A stretch of 64,000 nucleotides of DNA, taken from contig JBKDUF010000065.1 in the NCBI GenBank assembly GCA_046339595.1, forward strand, positions 1-64,000, given 5' to 3'. The notes under the pieces are model-generated. The model saw only the letters and a list, made by a program, of their open reading frames with translations, did no database searches and was not told the origin of the DNA. Both the position numbers and the translations under genes were made by a program. The stretch is from Ga0077527 sp021300125. Lineage in GTDB: Bacteria; Pseudomonadota; Gammaproteobacteria; Burkholderiales; SG8-41. How positions within the stretch are numbered: the stretch's first letter is position 1; every line of letters starts with the position of its first letter. This document shows, piece by piece, positions 49,251 through 57,695 of this stretch.

Positions 49251-50744
49251 CTATTGCAGCGGCAGCTTGCTGAACGAGACGTGGGCAAGCAGATCATTGA
49301 CCGAAACGTGCAGCACCTCGGCGAAGGGCTGCGGCCAGATCCCCATCCACAGCGTGAGCACGGCCAGCACGCCGAGGATCAGGAACTCGCGGGCATTGAT
49401 GTCCTTGAGCTCAGCGACATGATCGTTGGCGACCGCGCCGAAGACGACGCGCTTGTACATCCACAACGTGTAGGCCGCGCCGAAGATCAGCGTGACCGAG
49501 GCGGCAAAGGCGTACCAGAAGTTCACCTGCATCGCGCCCATGATCACCAGGAACTCGCCGACGAAACCGCTGGTGCCGGGCAGGCCGGCATTGGCCATCG
49601 CAAACAGCATGAACAGCGCGGCGAACACCGGCATGCGGTTGGCCACCCCGCCGTAGTCGGCGATGTTGCGCGAGTGCATGCGGTCATAGAGCACACCGAC
49701 GCAGAGGAACAGTGCGCCCGAGACAAAGCCGTGCGAGATCATCTGGATGATCGCGCCCTCGACCGCCTGCGGGTTGAACAGGAAGGTGCCGAGCGTGACG
49801 AAACCCATGTGCGAAATCGACGAATAGGCGATCAGCTTTTTCATGTCGGTCTGCACCAGCGCGACCAGCCCGATGTAGACCACCGCGATCAGCGACAGCG
49901 TGATCACCACCGGCGCCAGCAGCTGGCTCGCGTCGGGCACGATGGGCAGGGAAAGGCGCAGGAAACCGTAGCCGCCGAGCTTGAGCATGATCGCGGCCAG
50001 CACCACCGAGCCGCCGGTGGGGGCCTCGACGTGGGCATCGGGCAGCCAGGTGTGCACCGGCCACATCGGCACCTTGACCGCAAAGGCCATGAAAAATGCA
50101 ATAAAAACAAGTAATTGCGCAATCATCGGCAATTGCGCGCGGTAGAAGTCGAAGAAGCTGAAGCTCGCCCCGGCGGCGAAATAGAGATAAATCAGCGCCA
50201 CCAGCGACAGCAGCGAGCCGAGCAGCGTGTAGAGGAAGAACTTGACCGCGGCATACACCCGGTTGGGTCCGCCCCAGACGCCGACGATGATGAACATCGG
50301 GATCAGGGTTGCCTCGAAGAAGACATAGAACAGCAGCGCATCGAGCGAGGCGAACACGCCGTTCATCAGGCCGGAGAGCACCAGGAATGCCGCCATGTAC
50401 TGCGACACGCGGCTCCGGATCACCTCCCAGCCCGCGATCACCACGATCACCGTGGTCAGGCTGTTCAGCAGGATCAGCAGCAGCGAGATGCCGTCGATGC
50501 CGAGGTGGTAGTTGGCGTTGAACGCCTCGATCCAGGGCCGCATCTCGACGAACTGGAAGCCGCCCAGCTGCGGATTGAAACCGGTGTAGAGCGGGATCGT
50601 CACCGCAAAGCTGATCGCGGCGCCGATGAGCGCGATCACGCGCGAGGCCTGGGCGTTGCGGTCGCCGCCGGTGAGCAGCACCGCGATGCCGGCGATGATC
50701 GGGGCCCAGATGGCGAGGCTCAGTAGTGGTAATCCCTGCATCAT
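49251..50744 (-). CDS. nuoM: NADH-quinone oxidoreductase subunit M
   Basis: A 497-residue, multi-pass antiporter-like subunit. FFEATLIPMFIIVGVWG holds the essential Glu of the channel, KVPMWPVHTWLPDAHVEAPTGGSV is the second signature, and AYSSISHMGFVTLG the third. It is 22 bases downstream of nuoL. A weak version of the AT-rich motif is found at 50100-50118; here it codes for membrane residues normal for the family (AQLLVFIAFF), so it need not be an insertion. Confidence 0.97.
   Translation of the reverse strand: MMQGLPLLSLAIWAPIIAGIAVLLTGGDRNAQASRVIALIGAAISFAVTIPLYTGFNPQLGGFQFVEMRPWIEAFNANYHLGIDGISLLLILLNSLTTVIVVIAGWEVIRSRVSQYMAAFLVLSGLMNGVFASLDALLFYVFFEATLIPMFIIVGVWGGPNRVYAAVKFFLYTLLGSLLSLVALIYLYFAAGASFSFFDFYRAQLPMIAQLLVFIAFFMAFAVKVPMWPVHTWLPDAHVEAPTGGSVVLAAIMLKLGGYGFLRLSLPIVPDASQLLAPVVITLSLIAVVYIGLVALVQTDMKKLIAYSSISHMGFVTLGTFLFNPQAVEGAIIQMISHGFVSGALFLCVGVLYDRMHSRNIADYGGVANRMPVFAALFMLFAMANAGLPGTSGFVGEFLVIMGAMQVNFWYAFAASVTLIFGAAYTLWMYKRVVFGAVANDHVAELKDINAREFLILGVLAVLTLWMGIWPQPFAEVLHVSVNDLLAHVSFSKLPLQ
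50100..50118 (+). repeat. Dispersed AT-rich motif, weak copy within nuoM
   Basis: 16 of 19 matches. It is inside a transmembrane helix that is normal for NuoM, so it may be coincidence. Confidence 0.3.
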
Positions 50745-50766
50745 GTTCGGTTCTTGTTGTCCGGTT

Positions 50767-52809
50767 TCAGCGCGGGTAGGCCAGTGTCAGCAGCAGCAGG
50801 ATGCCGACGATCATCGCAAAGGCGTAGTGGTAGATGTAGCCCGACTGCAGGCGGCGGACCACCGCGGCGCACCAGCCCACCAGCCGTGCCGAACCGTTGA
50901 CCATCACGTTGTCGATGACCGCGACGTCGCCGACCTTCCACAGGCCGGCGCCCAGCGCGCGCGAACCGCCCGCGAAGAACCAGTCGTTGAAACGGTCGAG
51001 GCCGTATTTCTCGATGAGGATCGTCACCACCACGCCCCAGCGGCGGCGCAGCTTCGCCGGCAGCTCGGGACGGACGAGGTAGAGGAACCAGGCGGTCGCG
51101 GCGCCGGCCACCGCCATCCAGAACGGCAGCGTGGCCACGGCGTGGGTCATCATGCCGAAGACGCCGGTGAAATTCTGCGCCAGGGTCGCCATCGCGCTGT
51201 GCGCAGGGTTGACGGTGATCGCACTGCCGAAATAGTTGCCGTAGACGAAGGTGCCGATCAGCCAGCCCGAGGCCACCGACGGAATCGCCAGCATCAGCAG
51301 CGGGAAAGTCACCACCCAGGGCGACTCGTGCGGCTTGCCGTGGCCGTGATCGTCATGGTGATCGTCGTGGGCATGGTCATCATCGGCGCCCGCCGCTTTG
51401 GCCTCGGCATCCGCGGCCTTCACGTCGGGATGGTCCGGATCGGCAAAGCGTTCCTTGCCGTGGAAGGCGTAGAACACCAGCCGGAAAGAGTAGAAGCCGC
51501 CGACAAACACGCCGGCCACCGCCAGCGCGTAGGCGAATGCAGCACCAGGCACCGTGGCATGGCGCAGCGCCTCGACGATGGTCTCCTTGGAGAAGAAGCC
51601 CGCAAACGGCGGCAGGCCGGCATTGGCGATGGCGCCGATCAGTACCGTCAGGTAGGTGATCGGCATGTATTTCGCCAGCCCGCCCATCTTGCGCATGTCC
51701 TGCTGGTGGTGCATCGCGATGATCACCGAACCCGCGCCGAGGAACAGCACCGCCTTGAAGAAGGCGTGGGTGAAGAGGTGGAAGATCGCGGCGGAGTAGG
51801 CCGAGGCGCCCAGCGCCATGGTCATGTAGCCCAGCTGCGACAGCGTCGAGTAGGCCACCACGCGCTTGATGTCGTACTGCACCGTGGCGATCAGCGCCAT
51901 GAAGAAGGCGGTGATCGCGCCGATAACCAGCACGAACGAGAGCGCGGTTGCCGACAGCTCGAACCGCGGCGACATCCGCGCCACCAGGAAAATGCCCGCC
52001 GTGACCATGGTCGCGGCGTGGATCAGCGCCGAGATCGGCGTCGGGCCTTCCATCGAGTCCGGCAGCCAGACATGCAGCGGGAACTGCGCCGACTTGCCCA
52101 TCGCGCCGATGAACAGCAGGATGCAGATCACCGTGATCAGCGACCAGTCATGGCCGGGGATCAGCTCGATGGTGTTGCCCGACAGGCGCTCGGCGCCGGC
52201 AAACACCGCAGCGTAGTCGAGCGTGCCGAAATACATCAGCACCAGCGCGATGCCGAGCAGGAAGCCGAAGTCGCCGACGCGGTTGACCAGGAAGGCCTTG
52301 AGGTTGGCGTAGATCGCCGTCGGCCGGTTGTACCAGAAGCCGATCAGCAGGTACGACACCAGGCCCACCGCCTCCCAGCCGAAAAACAGCTGCAGGAAGT
52401 TGTTGCTCATCACCAGCATCAGCATCGAGAAGGTGAAGAGCGAGATGTAGCTGAAGAAGCGCTGGTAGCCCGGATCGTCGGCCATGTAGCCGATGGTGTA
52501 GATGTGCACCATCAGCGACACGAAGGACACCACGATCATCATCGTTGCCGACAGCGGATCGATCAGGAAGCCGATCTCGAAGCGGATGCTGCCCGAGACC
52601 AGCCAGGTATAGACCGGCCCGTTGAACACGTTGCCCGCCATCACATCCTGATAGACCAGGACGGAGGCGGCAAGGCAGACGATCATGCCGAGGATGGTCA
52701 CCACATGGGCGGCACGGCGGCCGATGGCCCAGCCGAAGAGGCCGGACACGATGGCGCCGGCGAGCGGCGCAAGCGGCACCAGCAGGTAGAGTTTTTGCAT
52801 CGCGGTCAT
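50767..52809 (-). CDS. nuoL: NADH-quinone oxidoreductase subunit L
   Basis: The protein has 680 residues. It is the largest antiporter-like subunit, with a C-terminal lateral helix that braces the membrane arm. FFGWEAVGLVSYLLIGFWYNRP and FPLHVWLPDSMEGPTPISALIHAATMVTAG are the diagnostic blocks. A His/Asp-rich insert near residue 490 (DDDHAHDDHHDDHGHG) is not part of the conserved core and is likely a surface loop; such inserts occur in some betaproteobacterial NuoL proteins. Confidence 0.97.
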   Translation of the reverse strand: MTAMQKLYLLVPLAPLAGAIVSGLFGWAIGRRAAHVVTILGMIVCLAASVLVYQDVMAGNVFNGPVYTWLVSGSIRFEIGFLIDPLSATMMIVVSFVSLMVHIYTIGYMADDPGYQRFFSYISLFTFSMLMLVMSNNFLQLFFGWEAVGLVSYLLIGFWYNRPTAIYANLKAFLVNRVGDFGFLLGIALVLMYFGTLDYAAVFAGAERLSGNTIELIPGHDWSLITVICILLFIGAMGKSAQFPLHVWLPDSMEGPTPISALIHAATMVTAGIFLVARMSPRFELSATALSFVLVIGAITAFFMALIATVQYDIKRVVAYSTLSQLGYMTMALGASAYSAAIFHLFTHAFFKAVLFLGAGSVIIAMHHQQDMRKMGGLAKYMPITYLTVLIGAIANAGLPPFAGFFSKETIVEALRHATVPGAAFAYALAVAGVFVGGFYSFRLVFYAFHGKERFADPDHPDVKAADAEAKAAGADDDHAHDDHHDDHGHGKPHESPWVVTFPLLMLAIPSVASGWLIGTFVYGNYFGSAITVNPAHSAMATLAQNFTGVFGMMTHAVATLPFWMAVAGAATAWFLYLVRPELPAKLRRRWGVVVTILIEKYGLDRFNDWFFAGGSRALGAGLWKVGDVAVIDNVMVNGSARLVGWCAAVVRRLQSGYIYHYAFAMIVGILLLLTLAYPR

Positions 52810-52816
52810 GGTCGCC

Positions 52817-53122
52817 TCAGCCCTTCATCCGGTCGAGGTCTTCGACATTGATGGTGCGCAGGTTGCGGAACAGCACCACCAGGATCGCCAGGCCGATCGC
52901 CGACTCGGCGGCGGCCACCGTCAGGATGAAGAACACGAAAATCTGGCCCGCGGTGTCGCCGAGGAAATGCGAGAACGCGATGAAGTTCAGGTTGACCGCA
53001 AGCAGCATCAGCTCGATCGCCATCAGCAGCACGATCAGGTTCTTGCGGTTGAGGAAGATGCCGACGACCGAGATCGCGAACAGCACCGCACCGAGGATCA
53101 GGTAGTGCGAGAGGGAAATCAT
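52817..53122 (-). CDS. nuoK: NADH-quinone oxidoreductase subunit K
   Basis: A 101-residue protein with three helices. YLILGAVLFAISVVGIFLNRKN, then MAIELMLLAVNLNFIAFS with the proton-path Glu, and AESAIGLAILVVLFRN with the second Glu, are exactly the subunit K pattern. The start codon overlaps the stop of nuoJ by four bases (ATGA). Confidence 0.97.
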   Translation of the reverse strand: MISLSHYLILGAVLFAISVVGIFLNRKNLIVLLMAIELMLLAVNLNFIAFSHFLGDTAGQIFVFFILTVAAAESAIGLAILVVLFRNLRTINVEDLDRMKG

Positions 53123-53739
53123 GCCTCACCCCCCTCTTTCTTCTCCGCCGGCATCGACACGATGCGCACGCGGTCGGCACGCTTGACCTGAACCTGCAGC
53201 GCCGGATCCATCTGGCGGCCGCTGCTCTTGCGCCGGCGCAGCGTCAGCGCGATCGCGGCGACGATCGCCACCAGCAGGATCACCGCGGCCAGCTCGAAGG
53301 GATAGACGTAATCGGTGTAGATCAGCCGGCCCAGCTCCTTGGTGTTGCTGTAGCTCTCCGGCGCGGGCGCGGGGCGCGGCGCCTCCTCGAGGCCGAACCA
53401 GGGGCCGCCAAGCACCAGTGCCATTTCCACCACCAGCAGCACCGCCACCAGCCCGCCCACCGGCAGGTAGCTCCAGAAGCCCTGGCGCAGGCGCTCGATG
53501 TTGATGTCGAGCATCATCACCACGAACAGGAACAGCACCATCACCGCGCCGACATAGACCAGGATCAGCGCAATGCCGAGGAACTCCGCCTCGAGCTGGA
53601 TCCACAGGCCGGCAGACGTGCAGAAGGCGAGCACCAGGAACAGCGCGGCATGCACCGGGTTGCGCGCAGTGATCACGCGCAGCGCCGCGAACACCAGTAC
53701 CGCGGAGAAAAACCAGAAGATGATTTCTTGGAAGGTCAT
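53119..53739 (-). CDS. nuoJ: NADH-quinone oxidoreductase subunit J
   Basis: A 206-residue protein with five helices: IIFWFFSAVLVFAALRV, then NPVHAALFLVLAFCTSAGLW and EFLGIALILVYVGAVMVLFLFVVMML, which hosts the pi-bulge helix of subunit J. The frame extends to 53823, but ATG at 53739 (MTFQEIIFW) is the usual start. The basic C-terminal tail is longer than in E. coli. Confidence 0.96.
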   Translation of the reverse strand: MTFQEIIFWFFSAVLVFAALRVITARNPVHAALFLVLAFCTSAGLWIQLEAEFLGIALILVYVGAVMVLFLFVVMMLDINIERLRQGFWSYLPVGGLVAVLLVVEMALVLGGPWFGLEEAPRPAPAPESYSNTKELGRLIYTDYVYPFELAAVILLVAIVAAIALTLRRRKSSGRQMDPALQVQVKRADRVRIVSMPAEKKEGGEA

Positions 53740-53767
53740 GTCGTTGTTCTGTTCGGCGGCGGCAGGG

Positions 53768-54262
53768 TCAGCGGTATCTCGCGTCCGACGCGCGGTCCTT
53801 TGCGATCTGCTCTTCGTAGGCATCGCCGATCGCCAGCAGCATCGGCTTGGTGTAGATCAGGTCGCCGCGCTTCTCGCCGTGGTATTCGAAGATGCGCGTC
53901 TCGACGATCGAATCCACCGGGCACGACTCCTCGCAGAAGCCGCAGAAGATGCACTTGGTGAGGTCGATGTCGTATCGCGTGGTGCGGCGCGTGCCGTCCT
54001 CGCGCTGTTCGGATTCGATGGTGATCGCCAGCGCCGGGCACACCGCCTCGCACAGCTTGCAGGCGATGCAGCGTTCTTCGCCGTTGGGATAGCGGCGCAG
54101 CGCGTGCAGGCCGCGGAAGCGCGGGCTCTGCGGCGTCTTTTCCTCCGGGAACTGCACCGTGATCTTGCGCGCGAAGAGATAGCGCCCGGTCAGCGCCATG
54201 CCCTTGAGCAGCTCGGTGAGCAGGAAGGTGTTGAAGAAACGGCCGATGCTCTGGATCATCAT
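53768..54262 (-). CDS. nuoI: NADH-quinone oxidoreductase subunit I
   Basis: A 164-residue protein with two [4Fe-4S] motifs, CIACKLCEAVCP and CIFCGFCEESCP, forming clusters N6a and N6b that deliver electrons towards N2. The N-terminal helix FFNTFLLTELLKGMALT anchors it to the membrane arm. The start was set at 54262, where ATG overlaps the nuoH stop by four bases; ATG at 54271 is an alternative with an extra three residues. Confidence 0.96.
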   Translation of the reverse strand: MMIQSIGRFFNTFLLTELLKGMALTGRYLFARKITVQFPEEKTPQSPRFRGLHALRRYPNGEERCIACKLCEAVCPALAITIESEQREDGTRRTTRYDIDLTKCIFCGFCEESCPVDSIVETRIFEYHGEKRGDLIYTKPMLLAIGDAYEEQIAKDRASDARYR

Positions 54263-55311
54263 TTCCACCATATCCAAAGCGGCGTCTGCATCCAGGCGCC
54301 GAGCACCACGATCCACACCAGGGTCACCGGAATGAAGATTTTCCAGCCCAGGCGCATGATCTGGTCATAACGGTAACGCGGGAAAGTCGCGCGGAACCAC
54401 AGAAAGCAGAACAGGATGAAGCCGGCCTTCAGCACCAGCCAGTGCAGGCCGGGCGCGCCCAGCACCGGCAGCGAGGCCGGGAACGGCGACAGCCAGCCGC
54501 CGAGGAACATCAGCGCGGTGAGCACCGCGATCAGGATCATGTTCAGGTACTCGGCCATGAAAAACACCGAGAACGCCATGCCCGCGTATTCGACGTGGAA
54601 GCCGGCGACGATCTCCGACTCGCCCTCGGCGACGTCGAAGGGCGCGCGGTTGGTCTCGGCCACGCCGGAAATCAGGTAAACCACGAACAGCGGAAACAGC
54701 GGCACCCAGAACCAGCTGAAGACACCCGCCCCGCCCTGCTGCGCCTGCACGATCTGCACCAGGTTCAGGCTCTGCGCGGCCATCAGCACGCCGACCAGGG
54801 CGAAACCCATCGCAATCTCGTACGACACGATCTGCGCGGCGGCGCGCAGGCTGCCGAGGAACGCGTATTTGGAGTTCGAGGCCCAGCCGGCGATCAGCAC
54901 GCCGTAGACGCCGAGTGAAGTCATTGCCAGCAGGTAGAGCAGCCCGGCGTCAATGTTGGAGAACACCGCCTCGGGCGAGAACGGCACCACCGCCCAGGCT
55001 GCGACTGCCATCATGAACGCCAGCGACGGCGCGGTCACGAACAGCAGCTTGTTGGCGCCGGTGGGCACCACGATTTCCTTGGTCAGCAGCTTGACCGCAT
55101 CCGCCCAGGGCTGGATCAGGCCCCAGGGACCGACCCGGTTGGGTCCGATGCGCAACTGGATGTAGCCGATGATCTTGCGCTCGGCATAGGTGACGTAGGC
55201 GAAGGTCACCATCAGCACCACGATCAGCGCGACGATTTTCACCAGCAGCCACACCGTGGGCCACAGCGGCCCGAGCAGTGCCTGCGGATAGGCGAGCACG
55301 GTTTCGATCAT
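54259..55311 (-). CDS. nuoH: NADH-quinone oxidoreductase subunit H
   Basis: A 350-residue membrane subunit that lines the quinone chamber. ERKIIGYIQLRIGPNRVGPWG and ETNRAPFDVAEGESEIVAGFHVEY are the hallmark loops, with many acidic residues of the E-channel. The frame goes on to 55416, but ATG at 55311 overlaps the nuoG stop by one base and gives the family N-terminus MIETVLAYPQ. Confidence 0.97.
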   Translation of the reverse strand: MIETVLAYPQALLGPLWPTVWLLVKIVALIVVLMVTFAYVTYAERKIIGYIQLRIGPNRVGPWGLIQPWADAVKLLTKEIVVPTGANKLLFVTAPSLAFMMAVAAWAVVPFSPEAVFSNIDAGLLYLLAMTSLGVYGVLIAGWASNSKYAFLGSLRAAAQIVSYEIAMGFALVGVLMAAQSLNLVQIVQAQQGGAGVFSWFWVPLFPLFVVYLISGVAETNRAPFDVAEGESEIVAGFHVEYAGMAFSVFFMAEYLNMILIAVLTALMFLGGWLSPFPASLPVLGAPGLHWLVLKAGFILFCFLWFRATFPRYRYDQIMRLGWKIFIPVTLVWIVVLGAWMQTPLWIWWK

Positions 55312-57680
55312 CAGGCGCTCGCTTTCATCGGCTGCGCCACGCGCTCCAGCGCCAGCGGCGCATCGGCGGCGCCGAGCGCGGCGGTTTCGGCGCGCGCGGC
55401 GGCCAGCCGCACGCAATCCGCGGGCAGGCTGTCGTCGATGGCGTAGGCGACCAGCGCCTCGCCGCCGCCCTGGCTCACGCGCAGCGCATCACCCTCGAGC
55501 AGGCCCAGCCGGTCGGCCAGCGCGCGGTTCATCACCGCCACCGGGGCCGCCGCATCGCGGGTCTTCTGCAGGCTGGGGGCACGCCGGGCGAGCGCGTCGG
55601 CGGCGTAGATCGGCACTTCGGCAATCCGCGCCAGGCCGCCGGAATCCCCCGGCAACGCTCTGAGCGAGATTTTCAACTCATTGTTTTTATTGAATATTTC
55701 ATTCTTGCCATGGAGTGCTTCGCGCTGCGCGTCGTCCGCGCCATCGTGCTCGAAGCCCTGCAGGCCCAGCAGGTTGCCGAGCACGCGCAATACCTTCCAC
55801 GCCGGACGCGTCTCGCCCAGCGGCTTGACCACGCCATTGAAGGACTGCACGCGGCCTTCGGTGCTGACAAAGGTGCCGGCCGTTTCGGTGAAGGGCGCAA
55901 TCGGCAGCAGCACATGCGCATACTCGGTCGCGCCGTGCTGGAACGGGCTCAACGCCACCACCAGTTCGGCCTGTTTCATCGCGGCCACGGCCGCACGCGG
56001 ATCGGCGCAGTCGAGTTCGGGCTCGGCGCCGAGCAGCAGATAGGCCTTCAGCGGCGACTCGATCATCTGGCGGGCGTTCTTCCCCGCCAGCTTGCCGGTC
56101 GGCACGCAGCCGGCGACATGGCCGCCGACGCTGTTGGCCGCGGCACCAAGGAAACCGAAGCGGCAGCCCAGGATCTGCGCCAGGGCATGCGCCAGGGCAT
56201 GCAGCGACGCGGCCTGCGGATGCTGTTCGGCGAAGTTGCCGAGGAAAATGCCCGCCTTCTCGCCGCCGGCGAGGCTGGCGGCGATGCGCTGCGCGGCATC
56301 GCCCGCGGAGACCCCCTCAACCGCGGCACGCACCGCTTCGGGCACCGCCGTATTTTTCAGCGCGGCGGCGGCCTTCACCACCTGGGCGAGGGTCTGGGGC
56401 AACAGCGCCGGGCGCGCGATCGCCTTGTGCGCAACGCGCATCAGCAGGTCATCGTCAGCCGCATGGATCAGGCTCAGTTCGGTTTTCTTCTTGGTGGACT
56501 GGCGCAACCGGTGCGCGAGCAGCGGATGGTCCTTGCGCAGCGTGGAGCCGACCACCAGCACGCGGTCGAGCTGCGCGAACCCGTTGATGTCCATGCCCAG
56601 CCAGGGCACGCCGGCCAGTTTGCCGTCGGCGGAAAAATCGCGCTGGCGCAGGCGGAAATCGACATTGCCGGAACCGAAACCGCGCACCAGCTTCTGCAGC
56701 AGATGCAGCTCTTCCAGTGTCTGGTGCGGTGTCGCCAGCGCGCCGATCGCTTCGGCGCCATGCGCGGCCTTGATGCGCTGCAACTCGGAGGCGACAAATT
56801 CCAGCGCCACCGGCCATTCGACTTCCTGCCAGCGGCCGTCTCGCTTCATCATCGGCCGGGCCAGGCGCTGCGCCGAGTTGAGCGCCTCGTAGGAAAAGCG
56901 ATCCTTGTCCGACAGCCAGCACTCGTTGACCGCCTCGTTCTCGCGCGGCAGCGCGCGCATCACGCGGTTCTGCTTCACCTGCAGGGTGAGGTTGGAACCG
57001 AGGCCGCAGTGCGGGCTCACCGAAGGCTTGCGGGTCAGCTCCCAGGTGCGGGCGCTGTAGCGGAACGGCTTCGAGGTCAGCGCGCCGACCGGGCACAGGT
57101 CGATCACGTTGCCCGAGAGCTCGGAGTCCACCGTCTTGCCGACGAACGTGATGATCTCGGAATGCTCGCCGCGGCCGATCATGCCCAGTTCCATGATGCC
57201 GGCGATTTCCTGGCCGAAGCGCACACAGCGCGTGCAGTGGATGCAGCGCGTCATGTCGGTCGAGATCAGCGGACCGAGGTTCTTGTTGGCGACGACGCGC
57301 TTGTCTTCCTGGTAGCGCGATTCGCTGCCGCCGTAGCCCACCGCGAGGTCCTGCAGCTGGCACTCACCGCCCTGGTCGCAGATCGGGCAGTCGAGCGGAT
57401 GGTTGATCAGCAGGAACTCCATCACGCCCTTCTGCGCGGTGACGGCGGCATCCGAATGCGTCCACACCTTCATGCCGTTGGTCACCGGCGTTGCGCAGGC
57501 CGGCAGCGGCTTGGGCGCCTTCTCCACCTGCACCAGGCACATGCGGCAGTTGGCGGCAATCGACAGCTTCCTGTGGTAGCAGAAGTGCGGCACGAAGGTG
57601 CCCGCCTGGTTGGCAGCATCCATGATCGTGCTGCCTTCAGGCACTTGCATCAGCTTGCCGTCGAGTTCGATTTCGAGCAT
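55311..57680 (-). CDS. nuoG: NADH-quinone oxidoreductase subunit G, with an AT-rich in-frame segment
   Basis: A 789-residue protein. The N-terminal [2Fe-2S] site (CYHRKLSIAANCRMC plus CATP), then HPLDCPICDQGGEC and TRCIHCTRC for the [4Fe-4S] clusters, followed by the molybdopterin-oxidoreductase-like domain without cofactor. Around residues 659-671 a short Asn/Lys-rich run (NEIFNKNNELKIS) is coded by A/T-rich bases matching the dispersed 19-base motif, unlike the GC-rich codons on both sides. The ORF is otherwise intact, so the protein should still assemble; the run is likely a surface loop. Confidence 0.96.
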   Translation of the reverse strand: MLEIELDGKLMQVPEGSTIMDAANQAGTFVPHFCYHRKLSIAANCRMCLVQVEKAPKPLPACATPVTNGMKVWTHSDAAVTAQKGVMEFLLINHPLDCPICDQGGECQLQDLAVGYGGSESRYQEDKRVVANKNLGPLISTDMTRCIHCTRCVRFGQEIAGIMELGMIGRGEHSEIITFVGKTVDSELSGNVIDLCPVGALTSKPFRYSARTWELTRKPSVSPHCGLGSNLTLQVKQNRVMRALPRENEAVNECWLSDKDRFSYEALNSAQRLARPMMKRDGRWQEVEWPVALEFVASELQRIKAAHGAEAIGALATPHQTLEELHLLQKLVRGFGSGNVDFRLRQRDFSADGKLAGVPWLGMDINGFAQLDRVLVVGSTLRKDHPLLAHRLRQSTKKKTELSLIHAADDDLLMRVAHKAIARPALLPQTLAQVVKAAAALKNTAVPEAVRAAVEGVSAGDAAQRIAASLAGGEKAGIFLGNFAEQHPQAASLHALAHALAQILGCRFGFLGAAANSVGGHVAGCVPTGKLAGKNARQMIESPLKAYLLLGAEPELDCADPRAAVAAMKQAELVVALSPFQHGATEYAHVLLPIAPFTETAGTFVSTEGRVQSFNGVVKPLGETRPAWKVLRVLGNLLGLQGFEHDGADDAQREALHGKNEIFNKNNELKISLRALPGDSGGLARIAEVPIYAADALARRAPSLQKTRDAAAPVAVMNRALADRLGLLEGDALRVSQGGGEALVAYAIDDSLPADCVRLAAARAETAALGAADAPLALERVAQPMKASA
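55673..55691 (-). repeat. Dispersed AT-rich motif inside nuoG
   Basis: 16 of 19 matches, preceded by ATTC in motif orientation like copies 1 and 8. It keeps the nuoG frame and codes for Asn/Lys-rich residues. Confidence 0.55.
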
Positions 57681-57695
57681 GGCGTCGGAACGGAC

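Noticed and set aside
50092..50118. AT-rich motif copy in nuoM as an insertion
   Set aside because: Only 16 of 19 bases match and the encoded residues are those expected for the NuoM helix; it is listed as a weak copy only.
50626..52851. Long plus-strand frame opposite nuoL
   Set aside because: Composition rich in His/Arg/Gln as typical for the antisense of a GC-rich membrane-protein gene; nuoL is certain.
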